Below the pieces are notes generated by a model. That model saw only the letters and a program-made list of their open reading frames with translations. It did no database searches and was not told where the DNA came from. A stretch of DNA of 64,000 nucleotides, taken from Scytonema hofmannii PCC 7110 (lineage in GTDB: Bacteria; Cyanobacteriota; Cyanobacteriia; Cyanobacteriales; Nostocaceae). A program made the translations under genes and the position numbers. Each line of letters begins with the position of its first letter. Position 1 is the first letter of the stretch. Positions 25,530 through 34,941 of the stretch are shown piece after piece. Location of the stretch: the NCBI RefSeq assembly GCF_000346485.2, contig NZ_KQ976354.1:9692341-9756340 (forward strand), written 5' to 3'.

Positions 25530-27689
25530 TTATCTTCTAGCTCCGATGGAAAGTTCTTCTTCTGGGGGAGTATTGGGTGGTTGTAGAGGTGGCTGAGGTG
25601 CGGTTACAACGATATCAGCACCATTGACAATTGTTCCTAACAGTGGCAATTCTGATTCTGTTAATTGGTCAATAGCTTCAGTTAGCATATTTTCCTGGGT
25701 ATAGTTGGGTCGTGCTACAAGCACTATGGCGTCACTATAAGGCTGAATTAACAGAGCATCGTTCGATAAGCTCATAGAATGAGTATCTAATATGACAAAA
25801 TCGAAGCGTTCGCGGACATCTTCCATCAACCGCCTAAATTCACTGGATTCCAGAACAGCAGCAGCTTGACGCACGGGACCTGCACTGGGCAAAATGTATA
25901 AATTTTCCACATCTGGTACTAAGCGGATACATTCGCTTAAACTAGCGTAGTAGCGTAATGGATCGACAATAGCGTCGGGGTCGGGGCTGACTCTCAACGA
26001 TGACGCATGAGAGGGCGATCGCAAATCGGTTTCGATAATCAAAGTGCGTTTTCCAGCCAGGGCGGAGGCGACTCCAAGGTTATAAGCGCTCACGGTCTTA
26101 CCTTCACTGCTGCTAGTACTGGCAATTAACACGACCTTTAAGGTTCTACCACCAATCCGGCGCAGATTGCTGCGGAACTTCTCATAAAATTCCAGGTAGG
26201 GGGACTCTGGAGATAAGACAACTGGCAATGCTCCAGGTGGCAAATCATCAACTGGTATCAAAGGCAATTCGCCCAAGAGAGGGATTTCGCGTTGTTTGAG
26301 AGTATCGCGGATATCTTCTTTGGTTTTGAAAGTTCCTTCGAGTGCTCCTAACAAAAATATGACTCCACCACCAACAACTAGTCCCAGTAAACTACCTACA
26401 CCTAAGGTAATCGCTGCATTCTTGGGTGGTGTCACAACAGGGAGAGATACGGCTTGTCTGGCAACACCAAGGCTACTCACCGTTTCCGCTTCTGCTGTTT
26501 TAGCGTCAGTCAGCTTCACCTGCATTTGGTCGTACACCGCTTTTTTCAGTGCGACTTCCTGTTCTAGACGCGATCGCTCTAATTGCTTGTTTGGTATCAA
26601 AGCATACTCTTGCCGCAGTCGTGTCTCATCTCTCCCAAGGTCTATGAATTGCTGTCGCAGCGTTTCGCGTTGGGTTTGTAAAGCTACCATTTGATTTGCG
26701 AGGTTTTGCCTTGCGGGGTCTAGGTTGCTTCGAGCGCGAATGGATGCAGTCCTGTCCAAAGGTGCTGCACCATCTTGACCCCCTATCACCTCTCCACCGC
26801 GTTGGCGTAACAAGCTCTCATAAGCTTCTTTCTGACGCCGCAGCTGAACCATAGTTGGGTGATCGGGTCGGAGATCTTTCCGGAAAACTTCTATTTGAGA
26901 TTCCGTTTGATAGATTTGTGCTCGCAAGTTGGCGATAATTGGGTCTGCGCTCAAAGCAGAAGAAACGTAGGCTTGATTGACATTTAAACCCAGTTTTTCT
27001 TGAATGCTCCGAATTTGAGCCTCAATTCCTGAAAGGGTGAGTTGAATTTGCCTTTGTTGAATTTGACTGCTAGTCACTGCATTGAGCAAACTCCCATTCT
27101 CAGCAGCCAATATTGCCGGTCTTTCTCTGCGATCGTACAGTTCTAGTTTGCGCTCGGCAACTTGTAAATCTCGTTTAGCGGCTGGTACACGTTCGTTGAC
27201 TTTTGCAATAATTGAGTTTAATCGCCTTGTATTGATGTCAGAGCTTAAACGGATCATTGCCTCCATCAATTCTTCTAAGGTTTCCTTTGCTCGTTTGCGA
27301 TCGCTATCTCTGTATCTTAATTCAATTGTTGTTGGTGGCTGTGGATCTGCTGCTTCTTTAGCTTTTACAGGTAGTGTCAGGCTAATACCTGTCGCAATTT
27401 TCTTGGGGTTGATGTTTAATTTTGTAGCTACAGATTCAACGATTTGATCTGATAGCAAAATTTCCTCACTGAGTTCTTGCCCTTGCAGGTTAATTTCAGT
27501 ACCAGTTGCCGAAAAAGAAACTGGTGGACGAGCGTAGGTCAACGCACCATTCGCTATATAAGTAGGTGCTGGTTCTGGTTGCAAAGCTACCACAGTTGAA
27601 CCCGCTACAACCAAACCAAAACTAGCAAGACCAATCCACTTGTACTTATCAAAAGCAATGAGGTAGCGTTTAACAATCGGTGGAGTCAT
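25530..27689 (-). CDS. Wzc-like polysaccharide copolymerase with CpsD-type ATPase domain
   Basis: About 719 residues from ATG 27689 (MTPPIVKRY). A frame starting at 27749 adds 20 residues read from CCCTACT-type repeat DNA and is less likely. It has a membrane segment near the N-terminus (WIGLASFGLVVAGSTVVAL), a Wzz domain, a long periplasmic coiled coil, a second membrane segment (LGVGSLLGLVVGGGVIFLL) and a C-terminal BY-kinase/ParA-like domain with Walker A ASTSSSEGKT and FVILDTHSMS. The last residues lack the usual tyrosine cluster. It controls chain length or export of an exopolysaccharide. It is followed upstream by the Wza-like gene. Confidence 0.92.
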   Translation of the reverse strand: MTPPIVKRYLIAFDKYKWIGLASFGLVVAGSTVVALQPEPAPTYIANGALTYARPPVSFSATGTEINLQGQELSEEILLSDQIVESVATKLNINPKKIATGISLTLPVKAKEAADPQPPTTIELRYRDSDRKRAKETLEELMEAMIRLSSDINTRRLNSIIAKVNERVPAAKRDLQVAERKLELYDRRERPAILAAENGSLLNAVTSSQIQQRQIQLTLSGIEAQIRSIQEKLGLNVNQAYVSSALSADPIIANLRAQIYQTESQIEVFRKDLRPDHPTMVQLRRQKEAYESLLRQRGGEVIGGQDGAAPLDRTASIRARSNLDPARQNLANQMVALQTQRETLRQQFIDLGRDETRLRQEYALIPNKQLERSRLEQEVALKKAVYDQMQVKLTDAKTAEAETVSSLGVARQAVSLPVVTPPKNAAITLGVGSLLGLVVGGGVIFLLGALEGTFKTKEDIRDTLKQREIPLLGELPLIPVDDLPPGALPVVLSPESPYLEFYEKFRSNLRRIGGRTLKVVLIASTSSSEGKTVSAYNLGVASALAGKRTLIIETDLRSPSHASSLRVSPDPDAIVDPLRYYASLSECIRLVPDVENLYILPSAGPVRQAAAVLESSEFRRLMEDVRERFDFVILDTHSMSLSNDALLIQPYSDAIVLVARPNYTQENMLTEAIDQLTESELPLLGTIVNGADIVVTAPQPPLQPPNTPPEEELSIGARR

Positions 27690-27745
27690 AGCAACACTAA
27701 ATAGGGAGTAGGGAGTGGGAGAGTGGGAGTAGGGAGTGACTGAAG

Positions 27746-27788
27746 TCACTGGTCACTGGTCACTGGTCACTGGTCACTGGTCACTGGT
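27746..27788. repeat. CACTGGT heptamer tract
   Basis: Six tandem units of TCACTGG between the Wzc-like and Wza-like genes. Confidence 0.9.
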
Positions 27789-27813
27789 TACCCTACTATG
27801 TTATGCCAAACAC

Positions 27814-29193
27814 TTAATCGCCACCAAAGTCGTTAAAGAAGTCGAGGAAAGCATTTATACTGATGAAAGGACGGGTAATAAGACTGATAGCATTTGTGAT
27901 TCTACCTATCAAGTTCCGACCTACTACGATCACGTCGTTATCTTGAAGTGGCACATTTTGTGATGCATCGCCTGAGAGTGCCTTTCTTGCATTGAGGGTT
28001 TGAGCAATAGCTCTACCGCGTTCCGGATCGAAACGAAACAGTTTGATACCTTTAAGATTAGCAGTGTCAAGATTAACCCCTGCTAAGGCGTCTAGAAAAT
28101 TACTACCATTAGGTAGCGGTATTGTGACAATCCCCCCAGAGGCATAATTTAACACCCTGACTCTAATTTGCTGTACAGCTAAAGTTGAGCGAGATACCAA
28201 GTTGCGATCGTAACCATCCTCCGAGGCAATTTCCCGACGGGGTATCACAATAGCATCGCCATCTTGCAAGCGTAAATTTGGTACCGAACCCCCATTTTGC
28301 AAAGGAGTGTACAGGTCAACATTTTGTGTAGCGACAGAACCATCAACCAAGCGTCTGCGTATTTGTACTTGTCGCAGGTCTGCCATCATAGAGGAACCAC
28401 CAGCTACAAGTAAAGCATCCCCAACACGGGGTAGTCCAGCAGAAATCGAATAAATTCCCGGTCGTGTCACTTCTCCACTAATTGTGATTTGAACTGGTCG
28501 CTGTGCTGCTAGGGATACTGACACAACTGGATCGACATAGATGCGGCTTAAACTTAGACGAATTTTTTCTTGGGCTTCATCCAAAGTTAAACCTTGTAAA
28601 GATATTGTTCCCACTTGTGGCACAATAATGTTGCCTTCTGGGTTTAATTGAGCCGCAAAACTTAACTCCGGACGTTGCACAGTCAGAGCTAATGTCACAA
28701 TAGGATCGACAACAAAACGATTTAAACCAACACGAATTTTTTCTTGGGCTTGTTCTAAGGTCAAGCCTTTAAGCGAAACTGTTCCCAATAAAGGAACTAC
28801 AATATTCCCGTCAGGATTGATTAGGGCTTGAAAGCTTAAATCTGGAAAGCGTTGAACTGAAACAGCAACGCCATCTCCCGGTCCCAAACGGTACCTCTTA
28901 CCAGAAGGGCGCTGAACTAAAATGTTGATACCATCGCCCGGTCCCAAAAGGTAACGGGTAAATTGAGGTGATATGCCATCGCCAAGAGATGGATCGACCT
29001 CCAGACCAGAAGGAGGTATAGGAGGTTGAATTTGTGTTGGTTCTTCTAGGATATTTGTTGGAGGCGTAGTAGATGATCCTGGTGGTAACTCTTGAGTTGG
29101 GACATTTTGGGCAGCAACAGGCTGAACAGTTGCTGCTATTAAATAGACGCCAACATGAAGACCTATAAAAGATAGGGCGCTAAATATACGCAT
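27814..29193 (-). CDS. Polysaccharide export protein, Wza/SLBB type
   Basis: A 459-residue protein with an N-terminal signal peptide (cleavage probably after PVAAQ, near residue 29). It has two near-duplicate polysaccharide-export (Poly_export) segments, each with the pattern LSFxAxxNPxGNIxVPxxGTxSLxGLT, and then SLBB domains (RPVQITISGEVTRPGIYSIS and RQIRVRVLNYASGG). This is the outer-membrane channel component of Wzy-dependent export. Operon partner of the Wzc-like gene. Confidence 0.92.
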   Translation of the reverse strand: MRIFSALSFIGLHVGVYLIAATVQPVAAQNVPTQELPPGSSTTPPTNILEEPTQIQPPIPPSGLEVDPSLGDGISPQFTRYLLGPGDGINILVQRPSGKRYRLGPGDGVAVSVQRFPDLSFQALINPDGNIVVPLLGTVSLKGLTLEQAQEKIRVGLNRFVVDPIVTLALTVQRPELSFAAQLNPEGNIIVPQVGTISLQGLTLDEAQEKIRLSLSRIYVDPVVSVSLAAQRPVQITISGEVTRPGIYSISAGLPRVGDALLVAGGSSMMADLRQVQIRRRLVDGSVATQNVDLYTPLQNGGSVPNLRLQDGDAIVIPRREIASEDGYDRNLVSRSTLAVQQIRVRVLNYASGGIVTIPLPNGSNFLDALAGVNLDTANLKGIKLFRFDPERGRAIAQTLNARKALSGDASQNVPLQDNDVIVVGRNLIGRITNAISLITRPFISINAFLDFFNDFGGD

Positions 29194-29297
29194 AGGATAC
29201 CAGGAGCTATATAATTTAGTATGAGTGCTGACGAATGTTTATTTTACTTCCATAAAAGACGGAATACCCTTTCTAAATAAAAATATAGTGTAAAATC

Positions 29298-30032
29298 TTA
29301 TTTTGACTTTTGACTTTTGGCTTTTGAATCATTGAATGGTCCTGACATTAAAGCACCCTGAACTAATTGACCGATTGACTTAACCTCATTCCAAGTCTTT
29401 TCTACTTGCCCCAAAGGTTCCATTGGAAGAAGAACACAAACTGCTACCCATTGAGCGCGATACTTGTGCCACTGTGCTGATAAATCGGCCAAGAACCAAG
29501 TTACCTGTGATGCACTGCCACCAGTAGGCCAAGCATACCATTGCAAAACAGCAAAACTTTGTTTGTTTGCTGTTCCACGGAAAAAGTTGGCTTGTACCTT
29601 AATTTCGGTATTTGAAGAAGCCTCTGCTTGAGGTTGTTTAACAGCAAATTCAGCAGCACGATTTTGAGCAGTTTGCCACTGCCACAGACTATCAATTTCC
29701 GTCCACTCTACTTGAGGTTGATCTCTCGGCCCATTTTGTGGTAGCAATAACACAATTGCTTTAGTCTGCTGACCTTCTTTTTGAATGAGTTGGTATGACC
29801 ACTTGTGAGCGCCAATTTCTTGCTCCCGTTGTTCCACAGTTTTCCAGCCAGGAATAGAGATTCCTGTTTGGCGTATCTGCTTCAATTCTTTAAGAGTGAC
29901 GATTTTTGGTGGCTCGCGCCATTCCCAACGTCCTTTGAGATAACCTGGAATAGCTCCTAGAGCCAACAGTACTAGCAGCAGTAATAGCACCACTACCTGG
30001 GAAAACTGTTTTTCCTTAAAAAACGAAGTCAT
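29298..30032 (-). CDS. Cyanoexosortase-associated protein
   Basis: About 244 residues from ATG 30032 (MTSFFKEKQF). A frame from 30080 begins in the GGATTTT repeat and is less likely. It has one N-terminal membrane segment (VVVLLLLLVLLALGAIPGYL) followed by an exported domain with GWKTVEQREQEIGAHKWSYQ and SFAVLQWYAWPTGGSASQV. These fit the exosortase-associated EpsI-like partner families seen with cyanoexosortases A or B. It is next to the exosortase gene and in the same direction. Confidence 0.8.
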   Translation of the reverse strand: MTSFFKEKQFSQVVVLLLLLVLLALGAIPGYLKGRWEWREPPKIVTLKELKQIRQTGISIPGWKTVEQREQEIGAHKWSYQLIQKEGQQTKAIVLLLPQNGPRDQPQVEWTEIDSLWQWQTAQNRAAEFAVKQPQAEASSNTEIKVQANFFRGTANKQSFAVLQWYAWPTGGSASQVTWFLADLSAQWHKYRAQWVAVCVLLPMEPLGQVEKTWNEVKSIGQLVQGALMSGPFNDSKAKSQKSK

Positions 30033-30083
30033 TTGATTTTGGATTTTGGATTTTGGATTGAGGGATTTTGGATTGGTCACTGG

Positions 30084-30971
30084 TCACTGGTCACTGGTCA
30101 CTGCTCCCTCCTCATGAAAATATTGGTCGATCCAATTTAATGTGGGTACTAATGCTAGTAACATCAAGGCAGAGTAAAGGTCTCCACCCCAACTGTCATG
30201 TAACCAATGGAAAGCACCTTCTTGTCCAGTGCCGTGAAAGAAAGTCAGTAATGTATTGCGAATAATATTAGCGCTGACACTAATGACAACGGCTGTAGAC
30301 AAAAACCAAACGGTTGTACGTCGAGAAGATAAAGCACCTGTCCAGTCCAGCAACATTAAGCCGACATAGAGAGTGGTGAATAACATTTTTAATCCCGCAC
30401 AGTAGGGCGCAACCTCTACAATTCTTCCTCCCGTATATATATTGATACCATCGACAGTCACTGGTAACCCAAACTGACTCAATATAAAACCTGCAGTACC
30501 AGCGATAAAACTTTGGAGAGGTAAGGTATAAGGCGCAACGAGATACGGCAGTGCTGTTGGTGTCGCTAAAAACACTAGTAATAAAGGAAATCCTTGTAGT
30601 TTAAAGCCGGGAACTCCTTTTAACCACAGGCATATTCCTGCTAGTATCGTGGGGAACGAGATATTAACCCATTCGCTAACACCGCTAAGATAAAAAATTG
30701 CCCCCACTACTAATAAAAGAGCTCCCACAGGATGGGAAACATTGGGAAGTCTTTGCCATCGCGATCGGTTTTTCCAAGATAAGTAAGCAGCAAATGGAAG
30801 ACCAATGATACCATGGCTAAAATATTCGTGCTCTGTACTTATATTTTTTTTGATCCAACCTTCCCACCAATGCAACAACACAGGAGCATACAGCAACACT
30901 AGGATAATCAGTATCGCTAGAATTACCAATTGTGAGGCATTTGTATTTTTTAGCTGACGTTGAATTTGCAT
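30084..30971 (-). CDS. Cyanoexosortase (probably B type)
   Basis: About 295 residues from ATG 30971; a longer frame from 31022 starts inside a repeat. Eight or so membrane segments carry the exosortase catalytic triad: Cys in VEVAPYCAGLKML, Arg in ANIIRNTLL and His in FHWLHDSWGGD. The family processes PEP-CTERM-type sorting tails of exported proteins. Neighbours (associated protein, DegT aminotransferase, Wza, Wzc) are the usual cyanoexosortase setting. The C-terminus (AVTSDQ) is read from a CACTGGT repeat. The B assignment is by genomic layout. Confidence 0.85.
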   Translation of the reverse strand: MQIQRQLKNTNASQLVILAILIILVLLYAPVLLHWWEGWIKKNISTEHEYFSHGIIGLPFAAYLSWKNRSRWQRLPNVSHPVGALLLVVGAIFYLSGVSEWVNISFPTILAGICLWLKGVPGFKLQGFPLLLVFLATPTALPYLVAPYTLPLQSFIAGTAGFILSQFGLPVTVDGINIYTGGRIVEVAPYCAGLKMLFTTLYVGLMLLDWTGALSSRRTTVWFLSTAVVISVSANIIRNTLLTFFHGTGQEGAFHWLHDSWGGDLYSALMLLALVPTLNWIDQYFHEEGAVTSDQ

Positions 30972-31012
30972 TTTTATTTCTAGCAATTTATATTTGCTAA
31001 TGGCTAATAGCC

Positions 31013-31047
31013 TACTAACCACTAACCACTAACCACTAACCACTAAC
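31013..31047. repeat. GGTTAGT heptamer tract
   Basis: Five tandem TAACCAC units between the exosortase and the aminotransferase. Confidence 0.85.
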
Positions 31048-32170
31048 AAAGTTCTGACACAACTTCTTTAACTTGAGTACTACTTAAACCAGGATACATG
31101 GGTAAGGATAATATTTGCTCTGACAGCATTTCGGCTTTAGGGAAATCTCCAACTTGATAACCTAGATAGGTAAAGGCTGGTTGAAGATGGCAGGGTATTG
31201 GGTAATGAATTCCCGTCTGAATTCCTGCTGCAGCTACTTTTTCTTGAATTTGCTGCCGTGTCATGGGACAAGAACTATCAACTTTGATAACGTAAAGATG
31301 ATAAATGTGTCCCTCCTCGCTTTCATTTTGTATGGGAATAATGCCACTTGATGCTAATGGTGCTAGTTCGGCGTCGTACTGCTGTGCAGCATTCCAACGC
31401 TGACGGTTCCATTCTGGCAAATGTGGTAGCTTTTGCAACAGTACAGCAGCTTGCAACGTGTCTAAACGGCTGTTTGTACCCGGTTCAACGTGAACATATT
31501 TTTGCGCTGCACCGTAATTCCGCAAGCAGCGCATTTTCTGAGCTACATCTGGATCTTTTGTCAAGAGCATTCCTCCGTCTCCAAATGCCCCTAAATTTTT
31601 GCTGGGATAGAAACTAAAAGCTGCTGCTATCCCCACAGAACCTGCTCGATATCCTTCTCTTGTTGCTAAATGTGCCTGGGCTGCATCTTCAAAAATGATT
31701 AGTTTATATGTGTCAGCAAAGTCTAACAACTGCCGTGGCGATACCATCTGACCGTAAAGATGTACGGGAATAATGGCTTTGGTGTTAGGTGTAACGACCC
31801 GTGCTGCTGACTCTAAATCAATTAACGCTGTTTGTGGATCGCAATCCGCAAAAATCGGTTTTGCCCCTGCACGTAACACCCCAATTAATGTGGCTATAAA
31901 GGTGTTGGCTGGCAAAATCACTTCATCTCCAAGACCAATGTTACAGGCTTGTAAACCAAGAGCGATCGCATCAGTTCCCGAAGCAACACCAACACCATAT
32001 TCTGTTCCTGATGCTGCGGCAAATGCTACCTCAAAATCTTTCAGGGCAAGTCCCAATACAAAATCCCCTCGTGCGATCGTAGATTGGATTGCCTGTTCTA
32101 ATTGAGGTTGAATCGCTTGGTGTTGTATACTGAGGTCTACAAATGGAACTTTAACAGTTACGTTATTCAT
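31043..32170 (-). CDS. DegT/DnrJ/EryC1/StrS-family sugar aminotransferase
   Basis: About 375 residues from ATG 32170 (MNNVTVKVPFVDL), the start that matches the family; the frame upstream to 32398 is extension only. Motifs seen are VASGTDAIALGL, LPANTFIAT, IPVHLYGQ, FEDAAQAH and FSFYPSKNLGAFGDGG, the last with the PLP-binding Lys. It aminates a nucleotide-linked keto-sugar, probably for the exopolysaccharide handled by the Wza/Wzc pair. It is the first gene of the five-gene minus-strand block. Confidence 0.92.
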   Translation of the reverse strand: MNNVTVKVPFVDLSIQHQAIQPQLEQAIQSTIARGDFVLGLALKDFEVAFAAASGTEYGVGVASGTDAIALGLQACNIGLGDEVILPANTFIATLIGVLRAGAKPIFADCDPQTALIDLESAARVVTPNTKAIIPVHLYGQMVSPRQLLDFADTYKLIIFEDAAQAHLATREGYRAGSVGIAAAFSFYPSKNLGAFGDGGMLLTKDPDVAQKMRCLRNYGAAQKYVHVEPGTNSRLDTLQAAVLLQKLPHLPEWNRQRWNAAQQYDAELAPLASSGIIPIQNESEEGHIYHLYVIKVDSSCPMTRQQIQEKVAAAGIQTGIHYPIPCHLQPAFTYLGYQVGDFPKAEMLSEQILSLPMYPGLSSTQVKEVVSELC

Positions 32171-32268
32171 TGTTAGTTCAAATCTCACAAATTCAAATCT
32201 TGAAATATTGTTTCTTAGAGAATGTCTGAAAATGTTTGAGAGAATAGAGCATTGGCACATGAATCTCA

Positions 32269-32337
32269 AAAACCCGGTTTCTTCAAGTTGAGCATACGAG
32301 ATATCAAGTTTTGCAGGAAAGAGAAACCGGGTTTTTT
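32269..32337. repeat. AAACCCGGTTTCT-type inverted repeat
   Basis: AAAAACCCGGTTTCTT and its complement GAGAAACCGGGTTTTTT lie 38 bases apart and could form a stem with a long loop. Related palindromes are at 61149-61249 and 61322-61354. Confidence 0.7.
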
Positions 32338-33081
32338 GCCTCCTTTTGGAATACTGTACCAATGCTATAGAATTCGCTACTATACAATCTAAGTTCACTA
32401 ACGCTGACTGATGAATTTAACCCGCGTTGGTGGATTTTGCTTGTAGAGCCACGAATTCTATTCGTTGGTGCTGTTATGTCACTAGACTTCTCGAACATTC
32501 TCTTAAGCATCTGTTACATTCTTGACTGAATCCTAAAGTTTAAAACAATCAGCTTTGTAAAGGAAATGTATTTTTTTTATAAATTTTTGAGCTATCTTTT
32601 TTATTAATAAACTCTGTATTTAGTCATTAAAAAAATTGTATTTCATATCCAACCGCTTGCGTATACAGTGATGAGAAATCATTAACCATTCACTGGTCAC
32701 TGGTCACTGGTCACTGGTCACTGTTTTAATCATACCCAAGTCGAATCTGAAACTAACGCCATCTATCTGGAATATAGGGAGTGGGGAGTGGGGAGTGGGG
32801 AGTAGGAAGTGGGGAAGAGTGATTTTTATTATTGGTTGTCAGCGATCACCAACCATACCCAATGCCCAAACGATTACCCGTATACTGAGATAAATCGTGT
32901 ATTATTAGCAGAACATCAAGTTAGACAGCCTTTGTATAGCTAAAAACCTGTACTGAAAAAAAAATTACTCTCTAGTATGTTTGTCTGGCACAAAATTGGG
33001 GAATCTTAGGAATAGCAAATAACCAGACCGAGTGGTTATGTAAATTACAGTACCCTCGCTATTATCAAGGTAACGGTGGCA
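32338..33081. other. Intergenic region between two divergent genes
   Basis: No gene is seen. It contains a CACTGGT tract (32690-32723), a GGGAGTGGGGAGTGG tract (32776-32815) and TTGTAGAGCCACGAATTCTATTCG-type dispersed repeat sequence near 32440-32470. Both flanking promoters must lie here, but I could not place them. Confidence 0.4.
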
Positions 33082-34659
33082 ATGGTAGAGCCTGAAAACA
33101 AACTCTTTAGTCTCAAAGATGGTTGGGCTTCTCAAGAGACGAGAGAACAACAACGTCTTAAAGCATTAACTGATTTAGGTTTGCGTCAACCAGAGACAAT
33201 TCCAGTTTTTGAAGAAGCGACTCAAACGGCTGCTCACTTTCTGGAAGCACAAATTTGTGTTTTGGGATTTATGGATCATGAGCGCCACTGGTTTAAGTCA
33301 GCTGTGGGCTTATCCAGACTTGGGCTGATGAACCAACTGGCGCAAAGCCGTCAACTCTCACGTCGAGAATCTTTTTGCACTAAAGTCGTAGAAAGTTCGC
33401 AAATTATTGTTATCGATGATACACACCTTCTAACTGGTGCAGAACGTTCTACTTATAGTAAGTTGTTGCAAGATTACGGTATTCGCGCATATTTAGGAGC
33501 ACCGTTATTTGATGCTTCGGGATATTGCTTGGGTGCTTTGGCAGTCATGGATTTAGTACCGCGTAAATTTACAAACAGAGACCTGGAATTTTTACAAATC
33601 ATAGCTCGCTGGAGTATGAGTGAATTTGAACGCAACCGACTGCTGCAAGCTAGCTCAAATAGCAGTATTCCCATAAATGTCTCTACTTGGTCATTCAAGG
33701 ACGCGAACATCAGTGAGATTCGGCTCAACCCAACTGTTTTTCAAAAAGAATCAGTTCCAGTTCCTACCAATCAGCTGAAATTAGCACTGTTAGCGCAACT
33801 GACTCAAGAGTTACGTACTCCCTTAACATCTGTACTGGGTATGGCTGGTGTTTTAGGACGCGAGATTTACGGTCCTTTGACAACCAAACAGAGAGAGTAT
33901 TTGGAGATTATTCAACACAGCGGTCGGTATTTACTGTCCTTAGTGAATGAAATTTCTGAACTTGGAACAATAGATGAAAACCCATTAACACTCAATTTAG
34001 CTCCTGTAGATATTGAAATGCTCTGTCAACAAGCTATCAATACCTTAGAAGAAGCAGCTAACAGACGCGAGCAAGAAATTCGTTTATCCATAGAACCAGG
34101 GCGCAGTCGCATCTTACCTTTAGATAAAGATAAAGTACGACAAATTTTATATCATCTGGTTTTTAATGTAATTCAAGTTTCTGCCACAGGAAGTGTTGTT
34201 CGCATTCACGTTTCCTACAAAGACAATCTGGTCAACATTACAGTTTGGGTCTCACATCCTTGGCTTGGTGACGGTATCACAGACGTAGAGCCTTACTTCC
34301 GCCTTAAGAGTTTAGCGCCAATGCTGGAGGTTACTGCTAGTGCTTCAACTTATAGTAATAATGGCAACGATCGTTCAGACTTATCTGAGGATGTCTCCGA
34401 TTTGTCTGTAATGACCGAAGAGCCAACAGAGTTAAATCCTCCTGCTTCAGATGTCCTTGCTATCGTCACTAACTTAAATTCTACTAAATCATCTGGAAAT
34501 GTAACTCGTGAGAGCTTGGGTTTAGAACTAAGCTGTCGTTTAGCACATCTACATGGCGGACAAATTTCGGCTCAAGGTTCATCAGAATCCGGGTATCGCT
34601 ATGTGCTAAGTTTACCGTTGATAAGTTCAAGCACAGTAGAAGCTCCAGGCGAATTTTAA
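33082..34659 (+). CDS. GAF-domain histidine kinase-like protein without phospho-acceptor histidine
   Basis: About 525 residues from ATG 33082 (an in-frame GTG at 33076 is also possible). It has a GAF domain (about 35-190, with ESFCTKVVESSQIIVIDD and YLGAPLFDASGYCLGAL) and a region aligned with a HisKA domain. The H-box reads LTQELRTPLTSVLG: Gln replaces the phospho-acceptor His. The N-box is weak (LYHLVFNVIQVS), the G1 box lacks DxGxG (SHPWLGDG), and the G2 region reads ESLGLELSC. It is probably a pseudokinase sensor. It is followed by the ictB-like gene, possibly linked. Confidence 0.85.
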   Translation: MVEPENKLFSLKDGWASQETREQQRLKALTDLGLRQPETIPVFEEATQTAAHFLEAQICVLGFMDHERHWFKSAVGLSRLGLMNQLAQSRQLSRRESFCTKVVESSQIIVIDDTHLLTGAERSTYSKLLQDYGIRAYLGAPLFDASGYCLGALAVMDLVPRKFTNRDLEFLQIIARWSMSEFERNRLLQASSNSSIPINVSTWSFKDANISEIRLNPTVFQKESVPVPTNQLKLALLAQLTQELRTPLTSVLGMAGVLGREIYGPLTTKQREYLEIIQHSGRYLLSLVNEISELGTIDENPLTLNLAPVDIEMLCQQAINTLEEAANRREQEIRLSIEPGRSRILPLDKDKVRQILYHLVFNVIQVSATGSVVRIHVSYKDNLVNITVWVSHPWLGDGITDVEPYFRLKSLAPMLEVTASASTYSNNGNDRSDLSEDVSDLSVMTEEPTELNPPASDVLAIVTNLNSTKSSGNVTRESLGLELSCRLAHLHGGQISAQGSSESGYRYVLSLPLISSSTVEAPGEF

Positions 34660-34941
34660 TTTGGGGAGTGCAAAGTGACTGTGCTAGATTAGCATTGCAA
34701 ATTGTCCAGATTATTGGGTACTTGGCTGACATATATATAGTTAGTGGTTAGTGGTTAGTGGTGTAGGACAGGCGTCTCGCCTGTCATGGTGAGTGGTTAG
34801 TATAAAACCTAGACCCAACAATAACTAGCGACTAAATTGGCGACTGACAATTTGCCATCTGCGTCATGAACTTCTAGAATCAGGGACTATCATGATTATC
34901 AAAGTTGTGCGCGGGCGTGCTATCTATTCACAGTGTTGTAT

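Noticed and set aside
32171-32398. N-terminal extension of the DegT aminotransferase
   Set aside because: The family start is MNNVTVKVPFVDL at 32170; the upstream residues have no homology.
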